46,982 nucleotides of DNA from Hydrogenophaga sp. (GTDB lineage: Bacteria; Pseudomonadota; Gammaproteobacteria; Burkholderiales; Burkholderiaceae_C). The DNA is taken from positions 1-46,982 of the forward strand of contig JAURYH010000034.1 of the NCBI GenBank assembly GCA_030653975.1, in the 5' to 3' direction. Shown here piece by piece: positions 8,385 through 16,752 of this stretch. The first letter of the stretch is position 1; each line of letters opens with the position of its first letter. The translations under genes were made by a program, and so were the position numbers. The notes beneath the pieces were generated by a model. The model worked only from the letters and a program-made list of their open reading frames with translations. It searched no databases and was not told the origin of the DNA.

Positions 8385-8616
8385 CCTTGGGCAGATCGGC
8401 CGGAGCGAGGTTGACCGTGATGCGCTTGTTGCTGGGGAATTCGAGGCCGGCGTTGGCGATGGCCGAACGCACGCGCTCGCGCGCTTCCTTGACCTCCGTG
8501 TCGGCCAGACCCACCAGCGTGAAGCTGGGCAGGCCGTTGGCGAGATGGACTTCCACCTGCACCGGACGCGCTTCCAGGCCCAGCAGCGCACGGCTGTGCA
8601 CCAATGACAGACTCAT
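8385..8616 (-). pseudogene. comM: comM/yifB 5' fragment, interrupted by the island
   Basis: The first 77 codons of a ComM/YifB-type AAA+ helicase (Mg-chelatase-like). The ChlI-type N-terminal domain is recognisable ([45 protein letters not shown]). The frame runs through LPK and then meets a stop within the island. Intact ComM is about 500 residues and drives branch migration during integration of transforming DNA, so natural transformation may be reduced. ATG 8616 is the usual family start, with GGAGG upstream; ATG 8622 is closer to that site but less usual. The 3' part of the gene must lie beyond the left edge of the window. Confidence 0.9.
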
Positions 8617-8682
8617 TTGCATTTCCTCCCTGTTTTGGTGCATGACTGCCGCGAAGCACCTCTCCGGGCGCTGGACACTCAA

Positions 8683-8699
8683 TGCACACATTTGGTGCC
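8683..8699 (+). promoter_or_regulatory. Possible NtrC enhancer site upstream of glnK
   Basis: TGCACACATTTGGTGCC fits the NtrC dyad TGCAC-N7-GTGCA except for the last base. It lies about 160 bp upstream of the -24/-12 promoter, within reach for an enhancer-binding protein. The same motif occurs in perfect form before the second ammonium transporter. Confidence 0.4.
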
Positions 8700-8841
8700 C
8701 GGATTTTGAAGTGACAGAAATCCCGCTGGGCACGAGCGTTCATCATGGCACAGGTCGCCGATCCGCCGGCCACCGTCGTGGCGTTGCGCGGTGTTTGGGC
8801 GACAGCGCGGGGCGCCGCAGCACGATCAGACCGGATCGCGG

Positions 8842-8858
8842 TTGGCACGGACCGTGCT
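8842..8858 (+). promoter_or_regulatory. Sigma-54 promoter of glnK-amtB
   Basis: TTGGCACGGACCGTGCT matches the -24/-12 consensus (TTGGCACG, N4, TTGCW with one change). GG and GC are separated by exactly 10 bp. Transcription would start near 8869, leaving a leader of about 140 nt before glnK. This fits NtrC-dependent induction under nitrogen limitation. Confidence 0.75.
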
Positions 8859-8995
8859 TGGGGGTGTAAGCGATTGAATCAAGACCATGGCGCTGCCATG
8901 AACCAGTCCGCATCCAAGGTGGTGTCGGCCTTCCCGGCCAGCACCGAACGTGTCAGCCCCGGTGCATGCCTCACGGCGTGATCACCACGTACTAG

Positions 8996-9349
<354 letters not shown>

Positions 9350-9379
9350 TCAACGCCCTGCACAAGAAAGATCATCAAC

Positions 9380-10807
9380 ATGAAAAAACTACTTGCAACC
9401 CTGTTGTTGGGCGTTGGACTGGCTTTTGGTGGCCTGAACGCCGTGGCCCAGACCACGACCGAAGCGCCGGCCGCTGTCGCAGCACCGGCTGCCGATGCAG
9501 CGCCCGCTGCCGAGGCCGTGGCTGTTGAAGCCCCGGCCGCTGCTGAAGCCGCGCCCGCTGAAGAAGCCGTCAAGGAAACCGTCGACAAGGGCGATGTCAC
9601 CTGGATGATGCTCGCCACCATCCTGGTCGTCATGATGGCTGTGCCCGGCCTGGCCCTGTTCTACGGCGGCCTGGTCCGCAGCAAGAACATGCTGTCGGTG
9701 CTGATGCAGGTGATGGTCGTCTTCTCGCTGATTTCCGTGCTGTGGGCCGTCTACGGTTACAGCCTGGCGTTTGGTGGCGAAGGCCTGATCTTCGGCAACC
9801 TCGACAAGGTGTTCCTGAAGGGCGTGACACCGGATTCGCTGGCCGCCACGTTCACCGCTGGCGTGATGATCCCCGAGTTCATCTTCATCGCCTTCCAGTG
9901 CACCTTCGCCGGCATCACCTGCGCGCTGATCGTGGGCTCGTTTGCCGAGCGCATCAAGTTTGGCTCCGTGCTGCTGTTCTGCGCCATCTGGTTCACCTTC
10001 AGCTACATCCCGATCGCCCACATGGTCTGGGGCACGGGCGGCTACCTGTTCGACAAGGGCGCGCTGGACTTCGCTGGCGGCACCGTGGTGCACATCAACG
10101 CCGCCATGGCCGGTCTGGTCGGTGCCTACGTGCTGGGCAAGCGCATCGGTTACGGCAAGGAATCGATGGCGCCCCACAGCCTGACGCTGACCATGGTCGG
10201 TGCCTCGCTGCTGTGGGTGGGCTGGTTCGGCTTCAACGCCGGCTCCAACCTGGAAGCCAACGGCGGCACCACGCTCGCCTTCATCAACACCCTGTTTGCC
10301 ACCGCCGCCGCCGTGCTGGCCTGGTGCGTGGGTGAGACGCTGGGCAAGGGCAAAGCTTCCATGCTGGGCGCTGCGTCCGGTGCGGTCGCGGGTCTCGTGG
10401 CCATCACCCCGGCTTGCGGAACCGTGGGCCCCATGGGTGCCATCATCATTGGCCTGGTCGCTGGCTTCCTGTGCCTGTGGGGCGTCTCGGGCCTCAAGAA
10501 GATGCTCGGCGCGGACGACTCGCTCGACGTGTTCGGTGTGCACGGCGTCGGCGGCATCGTCGGTGCCCTGCTGACCGGCGTGTTCTCGGCCGGCTCGCTC
10601 GGCGGCGTCAAGGGCGACGACTACTCCATCGCCAGCCAGCTGCTGATCCAGGCCGAAGGCGTGGTCATCACCATCGTGTGGTCCTCCGTCGTGGCCTTCA
10701 TCGCCTACAAGATTGTTGACCTGATCATGGGTCTGCGCGTCTCGGAAGAAGCCGAACGCGAAGGTCTGGACATCACGTCCCACGGCGAAACCGCCTACAA
10801 CCGCTGA
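9380..10807 (+). CDS. amtB: Ammonium transporter AmtB
   Basis: A 475-residue Amt-family channel. A cleavable signal peptide (MKKLLATLLLGVGLAFGG) is followed by an Ala/Pro/Glu-rich stretch of about 55 residues and then the usual eleven transmembrane helices, starting at TWMMLATILVVMM. The pore twin-His residues sit in GGTVVHINAA and FGVHGVGGIVGA. The C-terminal tail EREGLDITSHGETAYN is the segment that contacts GlnK. The protein conducts ammonium across the inner membrane in trimers. The long low-complexity N-terminal stretch is a variable feature of proteobacterial Amt proteins. Co-transcribed with glnK. Confidence 0.95.
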   Translation: MKKLLATLLLGVGLAFGGLNAVAQTTTEAPAAVAAPAADAAPAAEAVAVEAPAAAEAAPAEEAVKETVDKGDVTWMMLATILVVMMAVPGLALFYGGLVRSKNMLSVLMQVMVVFSLISVLWAVYGYSLAFGGEGLIFGNLDKVFLKGVTPDSLAATFTAGVMIPEFIFIAFQCTFAGITCALIVGSFAERIKFGSVLLFCAIWFTFSYIPIAHMVWGTGGYLFDKGALDFAGGTVVHINAAMAGLVGAYVLGKRIGYGKESMAPHSLTLTMVGASLLWVGWFGFNAGSNLEANGGTTLAFINTLFATAAAVLAWCVGETLGKGKASMLGAASGAVAGLVAITPACGTVGPMGAIIIGLVAGFLCLWGVSGLKKMLGADDSLDVFGVHGVGGIVGALLTGVFSAGSLGGVKGDDYSIASQLLIQAEGVVITIVWSSVVAFIAYKIVDLIMGLRVSEEAEREGLDITSHGETAYNR

Positions 10808-10884
10808 ACGGTTCCAGCGCGGTGCGCGACAGGTTCACAGACCGTCCCACCGCGTTGTAACCCAGAGTCTCCTTTGGATGTTGA

Positions 10885-10918
10885 CCCCGTGCTGCCGCAA
10901 GGCACGCGGGGTTTTTTT
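10885..10918 (+). terminator. Intrinsic terminator after glnK-amtB
   Basis: A GC-rich hairpin (CCCCGTGC ... GCACGCGGGG) is followed directly by seven T residues. It lies about 80 nt after the amtB stop. Confidence 0.85.
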
Positions 10919-10969
10919 CGTTTTGCTCCGTATCATCCTTGCAGGACACCACAACATCAGGAGGAAGCC

Positions 10970-11227
10970 ATGTCCCAGGCACTGTCACGCGGGTGGACCG
11001 GTCGGATCGCGACCGGATCGCTCGTTTTTGCATTGACGGCGATCACGCCCATCGCGATCGCCGCGACGGGCCAGGCCCAAGGGAATCTGGGTGGCCAGAA
11101 GGCGCCCAGCAAGGTCACGTTCGTCGATGCACCCTCCAGCGAGACACCCGCTGCACGGGAAAAACGCCTCAAACGCGAATGCAAGGGCCGCCCCAACGCG
11201 GGCATGTGCCTCGGGCACACACGGTAG
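10970..11227 (+). CDS. Small exported protein of unknown function
   Basis: An 85-residue protein with a basic N-terminus and hydrophobic segment (GSLVFALTAITPIAIAATGQA), probably a signal peptide cleaved near AAT or GQA. The mature part is short and charged and has two Cys (REKRLKRECKGRPNAGMCLGHTR), which could form a disulfide in the periplasm. AGGAGGAAGCC precedes ATG 10970. I do not recognise the family, although similar short exported proteins with this Cys spacing are common in Comamonadaceae. Confidence 0.7.
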   Translation: MSQALSRGWTGRIATGSLVFALTAITPIAIAATGQAQGNLGGQKAPSKVTFVDAPSSETPAAREKRLKRECKGRPNAGMCLGHTR

Positions 11228-11302
11228 CCTTCGCGACCCTTGCGCTGCATTTGCAGCGCCGCGTGCAAAAAATTCAAAACCCGCTTCGGTGTGGCCGCTA
11301 CC

Positions 11303-12433
11303 ATGGCCGCCATGAGTTCCAGCCCCACCGAATCCCCCCGCCAGTTGATCGAGCAGGTGCGCGCGGCCGCGTCCGCGCGCCAGCCCTTGCGCATCACCGG
11401 TGGCGACACCAAGGCCTTTTACGGTCAGCCCACCGACGGCGAGACCCTGTCCACCACCGGGTGGGCCGGCATCATGAGCCACGAGCCGAGCGAGCTGGTG
11501 GTGACGGTGCGGGCCGGCACCCCGCTGGTCGAACTGGAAGCCGCGCTGGCCGAACAGGGCCAGTGCCTGCCGTTTGAGCCCCCGCGCTTCGGCGCCGCGT
11601 CCACCATCGGCGGCGCGGTCGCGGCCGGGCTGGCCGGCCCGGCGCGCGCCAGTGCCGGCGGTGTGCGCGACTACGTGCTCGGCGTGCAGTTCATCGACGG
11701 CCGCGGCGAGTGGCTCACCTTCGGTGGCCAGGTGATGAAAAACGTGGCTGGTTACGACGTCAGCCGCGTGCTGGCCGGGTCCATGGGCACGCTCGGCATC
11801 CTCACCGACATCTCGCTCAAGGTGCTGCCGGTGGCACCGGCCGAAGCCACGCTCGTGTTCGCTCTCGCGCAGCACGACGCACTGGAACAACTGCACCGCT
11901 GGGGCGGCCAGCCGCTGCCTTTGAATGCCAGCTGCTGGGTGAAGGACCAGACCCAGCCCGACGCACCCGAGCTGCTGTTCGTGCGCCTGCGTGGTGCCGT
12001 GGCGGCGGTGGAAGCCGCCTGCGAGCGGTTGTCGCGCGAGGCCGGTGGCCAGCGCATGGACAACGCCGAGACCGGCCCCGACTGGGCCGCCTGCCGCGAC
12101 CAGACGCTGCCGTTCTTCAACGCGCCCGCGCCCGATCTGTGCCTGTGGCGCCTCTCCGTGCCGCAGACCGCACCGGTCATTGCGTTGCCTTTTGCGCAAC
12201 TGATCGAATGGCACGGTGCGCAACGCTGGCTCTGGGCGCCGGCATCGGCGGCTACCGAAATCCGCAGCGCCGCCGCGGCGGTGAACGGCCACGCCACGCT
12301 GTTCCGTGCCGGCGCCGATGGCGCGCCCGGCGTGCCGCGCTTTCACCGCCAGACCGCGGTGATCGACACCATCACACAACGCCTGCGCGCCGAGTTCGAC
12401 TCGGCAGGCATCTTCAACCCCGGCAGAACATGA
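11303..12433 (+). CDS. glcE: Glycolate oxidase subunit GlcE
   Basis: An FAD-binding PCMH-type protein of about 376 residues. The FAD-binding segment runs through ITGGDTKAFYG, ELVVTVRAGTPLVELEAAL, the ASTIGGAVAAGLAGPARAS region and NVAGYDVSRVLAGSMGTLG. It is the smaller flavin-domain subunit of the GlcDEF complex, which oxidises glycolate to glyoxylate with electrons passed to the quinone pool. ATG 11303 and 11312 are both plausible starts. glcF follows on the same strand after a 98-bp gap that contains a repeat element. glcD is not adjacent in this window. Confidence 0.9.
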   Translation: MAAMSSSPTESPRQLIEQVRAAASARQPLRITGGDTKAFYGQPTDGETLSTTGWAGIMSHEPSELVVTVRAGTPLVELEAALAEQGQCLPFEPPRFGAASTIGGAVAAGLAGPARASAGGVRDYVLGVQFIDGRGEWLTFGGQVMKNVAGYDVSRVLAGSMGTLGILTDISLKVLPVAPAEATLVFALAQHDALEQLHRWGGQPLPLNASCWVKDQTQPDAPELLFVRLRGAVAAVEAACERLSREAGGQRMDNAETGPDWAACRDQTLPFFNAPAPDLCLWRLSVPQTAPVIALPFAQLIEWHGAQRWLWAPASAATEIRSAAAAVNGHATLFRAGADGAPGVPRFHRQTAVIDTITQRLRAEFDSAGIFNPGRT

Positions 12434-12522
12434 GCCCCCTCGCTCCGCCGCCGAGCGGGTCGCGGCCCCCCAAGGGGGTGCAAACCCGGCCTGGGGCGGC
12501 CCGGCGCCAAGTTTCAAAGGGC
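12434..12522. repeat. Intergenic GC-rich repeat, partial copy
   Basis: The gap between glcE and glcF contains a C-run, a CCCCCCAAGGGGG dyad and GGCCTGGGGCGGCC. It resembles the longer intergenic repeats at 16527, 20268, 26505 and 28042 but lacks a clear GGCAAAGCC hairpin. I treat it as a truncated or diverged member. Confidence 0.45.
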
Positions 12523-12531
12523 TGATCTCAC

Positions 12532-13761
12532 ATGCAAACCAACCTCTCCCCCGAATACCAGGCGCGCGCCGATGGCCGCGCCGCCGAAGCCATCCTGCGC
12601 AAGTGCGTGCACTGCGGCTTCTGCACCGCCACCTGCCCCACCTACCAGCTGCTGGGCGACGAGCTCGACGGCCCGCGTGGCCGCATCTACCTGATGAAGC
12701 AGGTGCTCGAAGGCGCCGCGCCGACGCGCAAGACCCAGCTGCACCTGGACCGCTGCCTCACCTGCCGCAATTGCGAAAGCACCTGCCCCAGCGGCGTGGA
12801 CTACGGCCACCTGATCGACATCGGCCGCAAGATCGTGGATGAAAAGGTGCCGCGCCCGGCGGGCGAAAAGGCGGTGCGCTGGCTGCTCAAGGAAGGCCTG
12901 CCCTCGCCGCTGTTCGGCCCGGCCATGAAGCTGGGCCAGCTGGTGCGCCCGTTGATGCCTGCCGGACTCAAGAACAAGGTGCCCGCCCGGCAGGACGCCG
13001 GGCGCTGGCCGACGCAGACCCATGCGCGCAAGGTGCTCATGCTCGCGGGCTGCGTGCAACCGGCGATGATGCCCAACATCAACACCGCGACCGCGCGCGT
13101 GCTCGACGCGGCCGGCATCCAGACCGTGATCGCACCCGGGGCGGGTTGTTGCGGCGCGGTGAAGTTCCACCTGAACGACCAGGACGGCGGCATGGCGGAG
13201 ATGCGCGCCAACATCGATGCCTGGTGGCCACACATCGAAGCTGGCGTGGAAGCCATCGTGATGAACGCTTCGGGCTGCGGCGTGACGGTCAAGGAATACG
13301 GCCACATCCTGCAGCACGACGTGGCCTACGCGGCCAAGGCCGCGCGCATCAGCGATCTGACCCAGGACCTGAGCGAGCTGCTGCCCGCGCTGGTGCCGGT
13401 GCTGAAGCCCCAGCTGGCGAGGCAGCCCGACGCGAAGAAAGTGATCGGCTTTCACCCGCCCTGCACCTTGCAGCACGGTCAAAAGCTGAAGGGCGGTGTG
13501 GAGCAGCACCTGTCGGCGATGGGCTTCACGGTGATGGTGGCGAAGAACGAGGCGCACCTGTGCTGCGGCTCGGCCGGCACCTATTCGGTGCTCAACCCCA
13601 CGCTCTCGTACCAGCTGCGCGACCGCAAGCTCGGCCACCTGAGCGAGCTGCAGCCCGACGTGATCACCAGCGCCAACATCGGCTGCATCACCCACCTGCA
13701 GAGCGGCACGGCCACGCCGGTGCGGCACTGGGTCGAGCTGCTGGATGAGGCGCTGGCCTGA
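12532..13761 (+). CDS. glcF: Glycolate oxidase iron-sulfur subunit GlcF
   Basis: A 409-residue protein with two N-terminal [4Fe-4S] ferredoxin motifs (CVHCGFCTATCP and CLTCRNCESTCP). The C-terminal half carries the paired CCG-domain cysteines (GAGCCGAVKFH and HLCCGSAGTYSV) typical of the GlpC/HdrB-like fold. GlcF passes electrons from the GlcD/GlcE flavins to the membrane quinone pool. It follows glcE on the same strand and should be co-expressed with it. Confidence 0.95.
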   Translation: MQTNLSPEYQARADGRAAEAILRKCVHCGFCTATCPTYQLLGDELDGPRGRIYLMKQVLEGAAPTRKTQLHLDRCLTCRNCESTCPSGVDYGHLIDIGRKIVDEKVPRPAGEKAVRWLLKEGLPSPLFGPAMKLGQLVRPLMPAGLKNKVPARQDAGRWPTQTHARKVLMLAGCVQPAMMPNINTATARVLDAAGIQTVIAPGAGCCGAVKFHLNDQDGGMAEMRANIDAWWPHIEAGVEAIVMNASGCGVTVKEYGHILQHDVAYAAKAARISDLTQDLSELLPALVPVLKPQLARQPDAKKVIGFHPPCTLQHGQKLKGGVEQHLSAMGFTVMVAKNEAHLCCGSAGTYSVLNPTLSYQLRDRKLGHLSELQPDVITSANIGCITHLQSGTATPVRHWVELLDEALA

Positions 13762-13922
13762 CACCGGCGGGCATTTGTGCACGTTTCGGCGCCGACGTGG
13801 TGCCGGAAAACCCACCCATGTGTCACGCCGATGGGATGCGCAGGCTGTAAGCTGGGGGTGCGCAGTGCCGTCGGCGTCCGGTGCCGCGCTTTTTAGTTCA
13901 CGACGCCATCTAAGGATTGATC

Positions 13923-14309
13923 ATGGGTTTCTTCAGCAACATCCTGGAAAAGTTGGGCATGAAAGAGGCCGCTGCTGCGCCCGTCATCACACCGCCCCCC
14001 GCGGCTGCACCCGCTCCGGTCGCCGCAGCCCCGGTGGTCAACCCCATCGCCATGGTGGACGTGGTTGCGCTGCTGACCGAGAAGGCCGCCAAGCACCCGG
14101 AGAAGCTCAACTGGAAGACCTCCATCGTCGACCTGCTCAAGCTGCTGGGCCTGGACAGCAGCCTGGCCGCGCGCAAGGAACTGGCCAAGGAGCTCTACTG
14201 CCCCGACGACAAGATGGCCGATTCCGCCCAGATGAACATGTGGCTGCACAAAAATGTGCTGGGCCACATCGCGGCCAATGGCGGCAACATCCCGAAAGAG
14301 CTGCTCTGA
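13923..14309 (+). CDS. DUF3597 family protein
   Basis: A 128-residue protein. A short N-terminal helix (MGFFSNILEKLGM) and an Ala/Pro-rich linker precede a conserved domain with DVVALLTEKAAKHPEKLNWKTSIVDLLKLLGLDSSLAARKELAKEL and a C-terminal NMWLHKNVL...GGNIPKELL. This is the DUF3597 layout, a soluble domain of unknown role that resembles helical peptidoglycan-associated proteins. ATG 13923 has AAGGA upstream. It lies 7 nt before lrgA, so it may be transcribed with lrgAB. Confidence 0.85.
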   Translation: MGFFSNILEKLGMKEAAAAPVITPPPAAAPAPVAAAPVVNPIAMVDVVALLTEKAAKHPEKLNWKTSIVDLLKLLGLDSSLAARKELAKELYCPDDKMADSAQMNMWLHKNVLGHIAANGGNIPKELL

Positions 14310-14316
14310 TTTCCGG

Positions 14317-14682
14317 ATGATTCCGGCGCTCGCCACCCTGCTCGTGTTCCAGCTCGTCGGCGAGGCGCTGGTGCGCGCGCTGGCGGCGCCGGTGCCGGGC
14401 CCGGTGGTGGGCATGGCGCTGCTGCTGCTCGCGCTGGTGCTGCGGCCTGCGCTGCTCGGCGCCATCAAGCCCACGGCGCAGACCCTGCTGCAACACCTCT
14501 CGCTGCTCTTCGTGCCCGCGGGCGTGGGCGTCATGCTGCACCTGCAGCGCCTGGGCGACGAGGCGCTGGCCATCGGCGTGGCGCTGGTGCTCAGCACGCT
14601 GGTGGGCCTGGCCAGCGCCGCGCTCACCATGGCGTGGTTGATGCAGCGCGTGTCGCCACCCTCTGATCACGACAAGGCATGA
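14317..14682 (+). CDS. lrgA: CidA/LrgA family holin-like membrane protein
   Basis: A 121-residue protein with about four transmembrane helices. The family signature region VPGPVVGMALLLLALVL is near the N-terminus, followed by SLLFVPAGVGVM. Members oligomerise in the inner membrane; proposed roles are control of murein hydrolase activity or transport of pyruvate or other small acids together with LrgB. The stop overlaps the lrgB start by 4 nt (ATGA), so translation is coupled. Confidence 0.9.
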   Translation: MIPALATLLVFQLVGEALVRALAAPVPGPVVGMALLLLALVLRPALLGAIKPTAQTLLQHLSLLFVPAGVGVMLHLQRLGDEALAIGVALVLSTLVGLASAALTMAWLMQRVSPPSDHDKA

Positions 14683-15437
14683 ACGAAGGTCTGCCCACCG
14701 CTGGTGTGGCCGTCGGCCGCCTGACCGATGTCTGGGTTTACCTCTCCGCCTCGCCGCTGCTGGGGCTCACGGTCACGCTGCTGGTTTATCACGGCGCTTT
14801 CGTGGCCTACCGCCGCAGCGGCTTCCATCCGCTGGCCAACCCGGTCGCCCTGTCGGTCATCGTGCTCGGCGCGCTGCTCTGGGCCACGGGCACGCCCTAC
14901 GCCACCTACTTCGAAGGCGCGCAGTTCGTGCACTTCCTGCTCGGTCCGGCCACCGTGGCGCTGGCTGTGCCGCTGTTCCAGCAGCTCGCGCGCGTCAAGC
15001 GCCTGTGGCTGCCCATGGCGGGCGCGCTGGTGGTGGGCACGCTGGCCGCCACCGTCACCGCCATCGGCGTGGGCTGGGCGCTCGGCGCGTCCAAGGCCAC
15101 CATCGCCTCGCTCGCGCCCAAGTCGGTCACGGCGCCGGTGGCCATGGGCATTGCCGAAAAGATCGGCGGCCTGCCCACGCTCACCGCCGTGCTCGTGGTG
15201 TGCACCGGCATCCTCGGTGCGGCGAGTGCGCGCTATGTGCTGGACGCGCTGCGCATCCAGGACCCGACGGTGCGCGGCTTCGCGCTTGGCACCGCGGCAC
15301 ACGGCATCGGCACCGCGCGGGCGTTTCTGGTGAGCGAAGAGATGGGCGCCTTCGCCGGCCTGGCGATGGGGCTCACGGCGCTGTTCAGCGCGGTGGCCTT
15401 GCCGCTGGTGGCGGGCTGGCTGCTGAACTGGATATAG
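14679..15437 (+). CDS. lrgB: LrgB family membrane protein
   Basis: A 252-residue polytopic membrane protein with the LrgB signature KSVTAPVAMGIAEKIGG and the C-terminal GTAAHGIGTARAFLVSEEMGAFAGLAMGL block. It works with LrgA. Its proximity to glcEF is suggestive because LrgAB-type proteins (PLGG1 in plants) can move glycolate and glycerate. I note that link as an inference from family knowledge and gene order. Confidence 0.9.
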   Translation: MNEGLPTAGVAVGRLTDVWVYLSASPLLGLTVTLLVYHGAFVAYRRSGFHPLANPVALSVIVLGALLWATGTPYATYFEGAQFVHFLLGPATVALAVPLFQQLARVKRLWLPMAGALVVGTLAATVTAIGVGWALGASKATIASLAPKSVTAPVAMGIAEKIGGLPTLTAVLVVCTGILGAASARYVLDALRIQDPTVRGFALGTAAHGIGTARAFLVSEEMGAFAGLAMGLTALFSAVALPLVAGWLLNWI

Positions 15438-15455
15438 GCTCCCCCCGCTCGAGGT

Positions 15456-15938
15456 CTATCCCAACGCGGCTTCAATGTCTTTCGCCAGCTTCTCGGGTGC
15501 GTCCTGCGGCGCGTAGCGCTTGATCACCGTCCCGTCCCTGCCCACCAGGAACTTGGTGAAGTTCCATTTGACGGCCTTGCTGCCGAGCAGACCGGGGGCC
15601 TCGGCGCTGAGCCACTGGTAGAGCGGGTGGGCCTCGGGGCCGTTGACGTCGATCTTGCTCATCATGGGGAAGCTGACGCCGAAATCGCGCTGGCAAAAGG
15701 TGGCGATTTCCTCATTGCTGCCGGGGTCCTGGTTGCCAAACTGGTTGCACGGGAAGCCGAGCACGACCAGGCCGCGCGCGCCGTAGGTCTGGTGCAGTTG
15801 CTCCAGGCCACCGAACTGCGGCGTGAAACCGCAGGCGCTGGCGGTGTTGACAATGAGCATCGGACGGCCGCGAAACTGCTCAAGAGCGACCGGCTTGCCG
15901 TCGATGGACTGGGCTTCGAAGTCGTAGATGGTGTGCAT
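15456..15938 (-). CDS. Glutathione peroxidase
   Basis: A 160-residue thioredoxin-fold peroxidase. The peroxidatic Cys36 is in NTASACGFTPQ, the Gln in GFPCNQFGNQDPG, and the Trp/Asn of the active site in VKWNFTKFLVGRDG. It reduces hydroperoxides using glutathione or thioredoxin in the cytoplasm. Cys is encoded normally (no in-frame UGA). ATG 15938 has AGGAG close upstream. Transcribed leftward, convergent with lrgB. Confidence 0.92.
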   Translation of the reverse strand: MHTIYDFEAQSIDGKPVALEQFRGRPMLIVNTASACGFTPQFGGLEQLHQTYGARGLVVLGFPCNQFGNQDPGSNEEIATFCQRDFGVSFPMMSKIDVNGPEAHPLYQWLSAEAPGLLGSKAVKWNFTKFLVGRDGTVIKRYAPQDAPEKLAKDIEAALG

Positions 15939-16110
15939 GGAGGCTCCTGTAAACCAGGGTTCACTATGGCAGATCGTGGTGGCCTTGTGCGCGGGAGGGG
16001 AACGGGATCGCGGCGATGAGCCGATCGTGTGCCGGCTTGCCCGGGGATGCACCAGGGCGGGCATACCGCTCCAGGCGGGTAGTTCCTTTGTCTTCAGTGG
16101 AGACGTTTGA

Positions 16111-16377
16111 ATGGCAGCTGCCTATGCGGTGGCCCTGGTGGGTTTCGCACAGAACGAGTCGGCGACCTTCGAGTCGTTTTTCCAGCTGGCCGCCCGCCGG
16201 CCACCCGCTGACACCGTGCAGGGCGAGGTGATGGATGCCCAGATCCTGATCGTCAACGCCGACAACACCCAGGCGCTGCATCTCGTGCGCGATGCGGAAT
16301 GGCCAGCCACCGGTGTCATCCCGTCAGGGCGCCGATCGCGGTTTCGCGGCCACACAGCGCATGGAATGCCGCCGTGA
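16111..16377 (+). pseudogene. N-terminal remnant of a response-regulator-like protein
   Basis: The first 60 or so residues (YAVALVGFAQNESATFESFFQLAARR, then MDAQILIVNADNTQALHLVR) look like the start of a receiver-like protein found in Burkholderiales. After about residue 72 the sequence turns into arginine-rich, random-looking coding and stops at 88 residues, far short of the family. I take it as a decayed gene. An alternative is a very short protein of unknown role. The following 370 bp contains no credible continuation in any forward frame. Confidence 0.5.
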
Positions 16378-16526
16378 GGCGCGCGTTCGTCCTTGCGCTC
16401 CACACGCGCGGCGGCCGAACACACCAGGTCGTCCGTGCCCGAGGTCAGGCCGAGCGTTACAGGTTGCTGGCGCAGCACCGCCGGGTCAACCTGGACGGCT
16501 TTGAGCAGACCAATATCAGTTATTGA

Positions 16527-16750
16527 CGCTCCCCCGCGCCGCGCCTGCTGCGCGTCACCCCCCCAGGGGGCGGCACTGGCGGCCTGGCAAAGCCAGTGCC
16601 GCGGTGCCCTGGGATGCACGACCCCTCGCATCACCCCGTACGTCTTCGGAGTGCGTGCCCTGACCCAGGATGCGGTGGAACCGGCTTTGCCGGGCCACTC
16701 GCATCGCCCCCTGGGGGGGGGTGACGCCGCAGGCGGCGCGGGGGGAGCCT
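16527..16750. repeat. Head-to-head pair of GC-rich intergenic repeats
   Basis: Two copies of one repeat face each other. The left copy reads CCCCCAGGGGG, then GGCCTGGCAAAGCCAGTGCC, then CCTGGGATGCACG. The right copy is its reverse complement in layout, with CCTGACCCAGGATGCGG, GGAACCGGCTTTGCCGGGCC and CCCCCTGGGGG. The pair lies between the decayed gene at 16111 and the 3' end of lplT. The stretch 16378-16526 shows no gene I can support. Confidence 0.75.
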
Positions 16751-16752
16751 GC

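Noticed and set aside
8745..8981. A 78-codon frame upstream of glnK
   Set aside because: It covers the sigma-54 promoter, has no ribosome site and no family similarity I recognise.
15831..15833. Selenocysteine in the glutathione peroxidase
   Set aside because: The active-site residue is encoded by a normal Cys codon, with no in-frame UGA.
16122..16634. A minus-strand frame with a protein-like stretch (DIGLLKAVQVDPAVLRQQP)
   Set aside because: It overlaps the better-supported regulator remnant and a repeat, and I could not tie it to any family; it may be a remnant but is not supportable.
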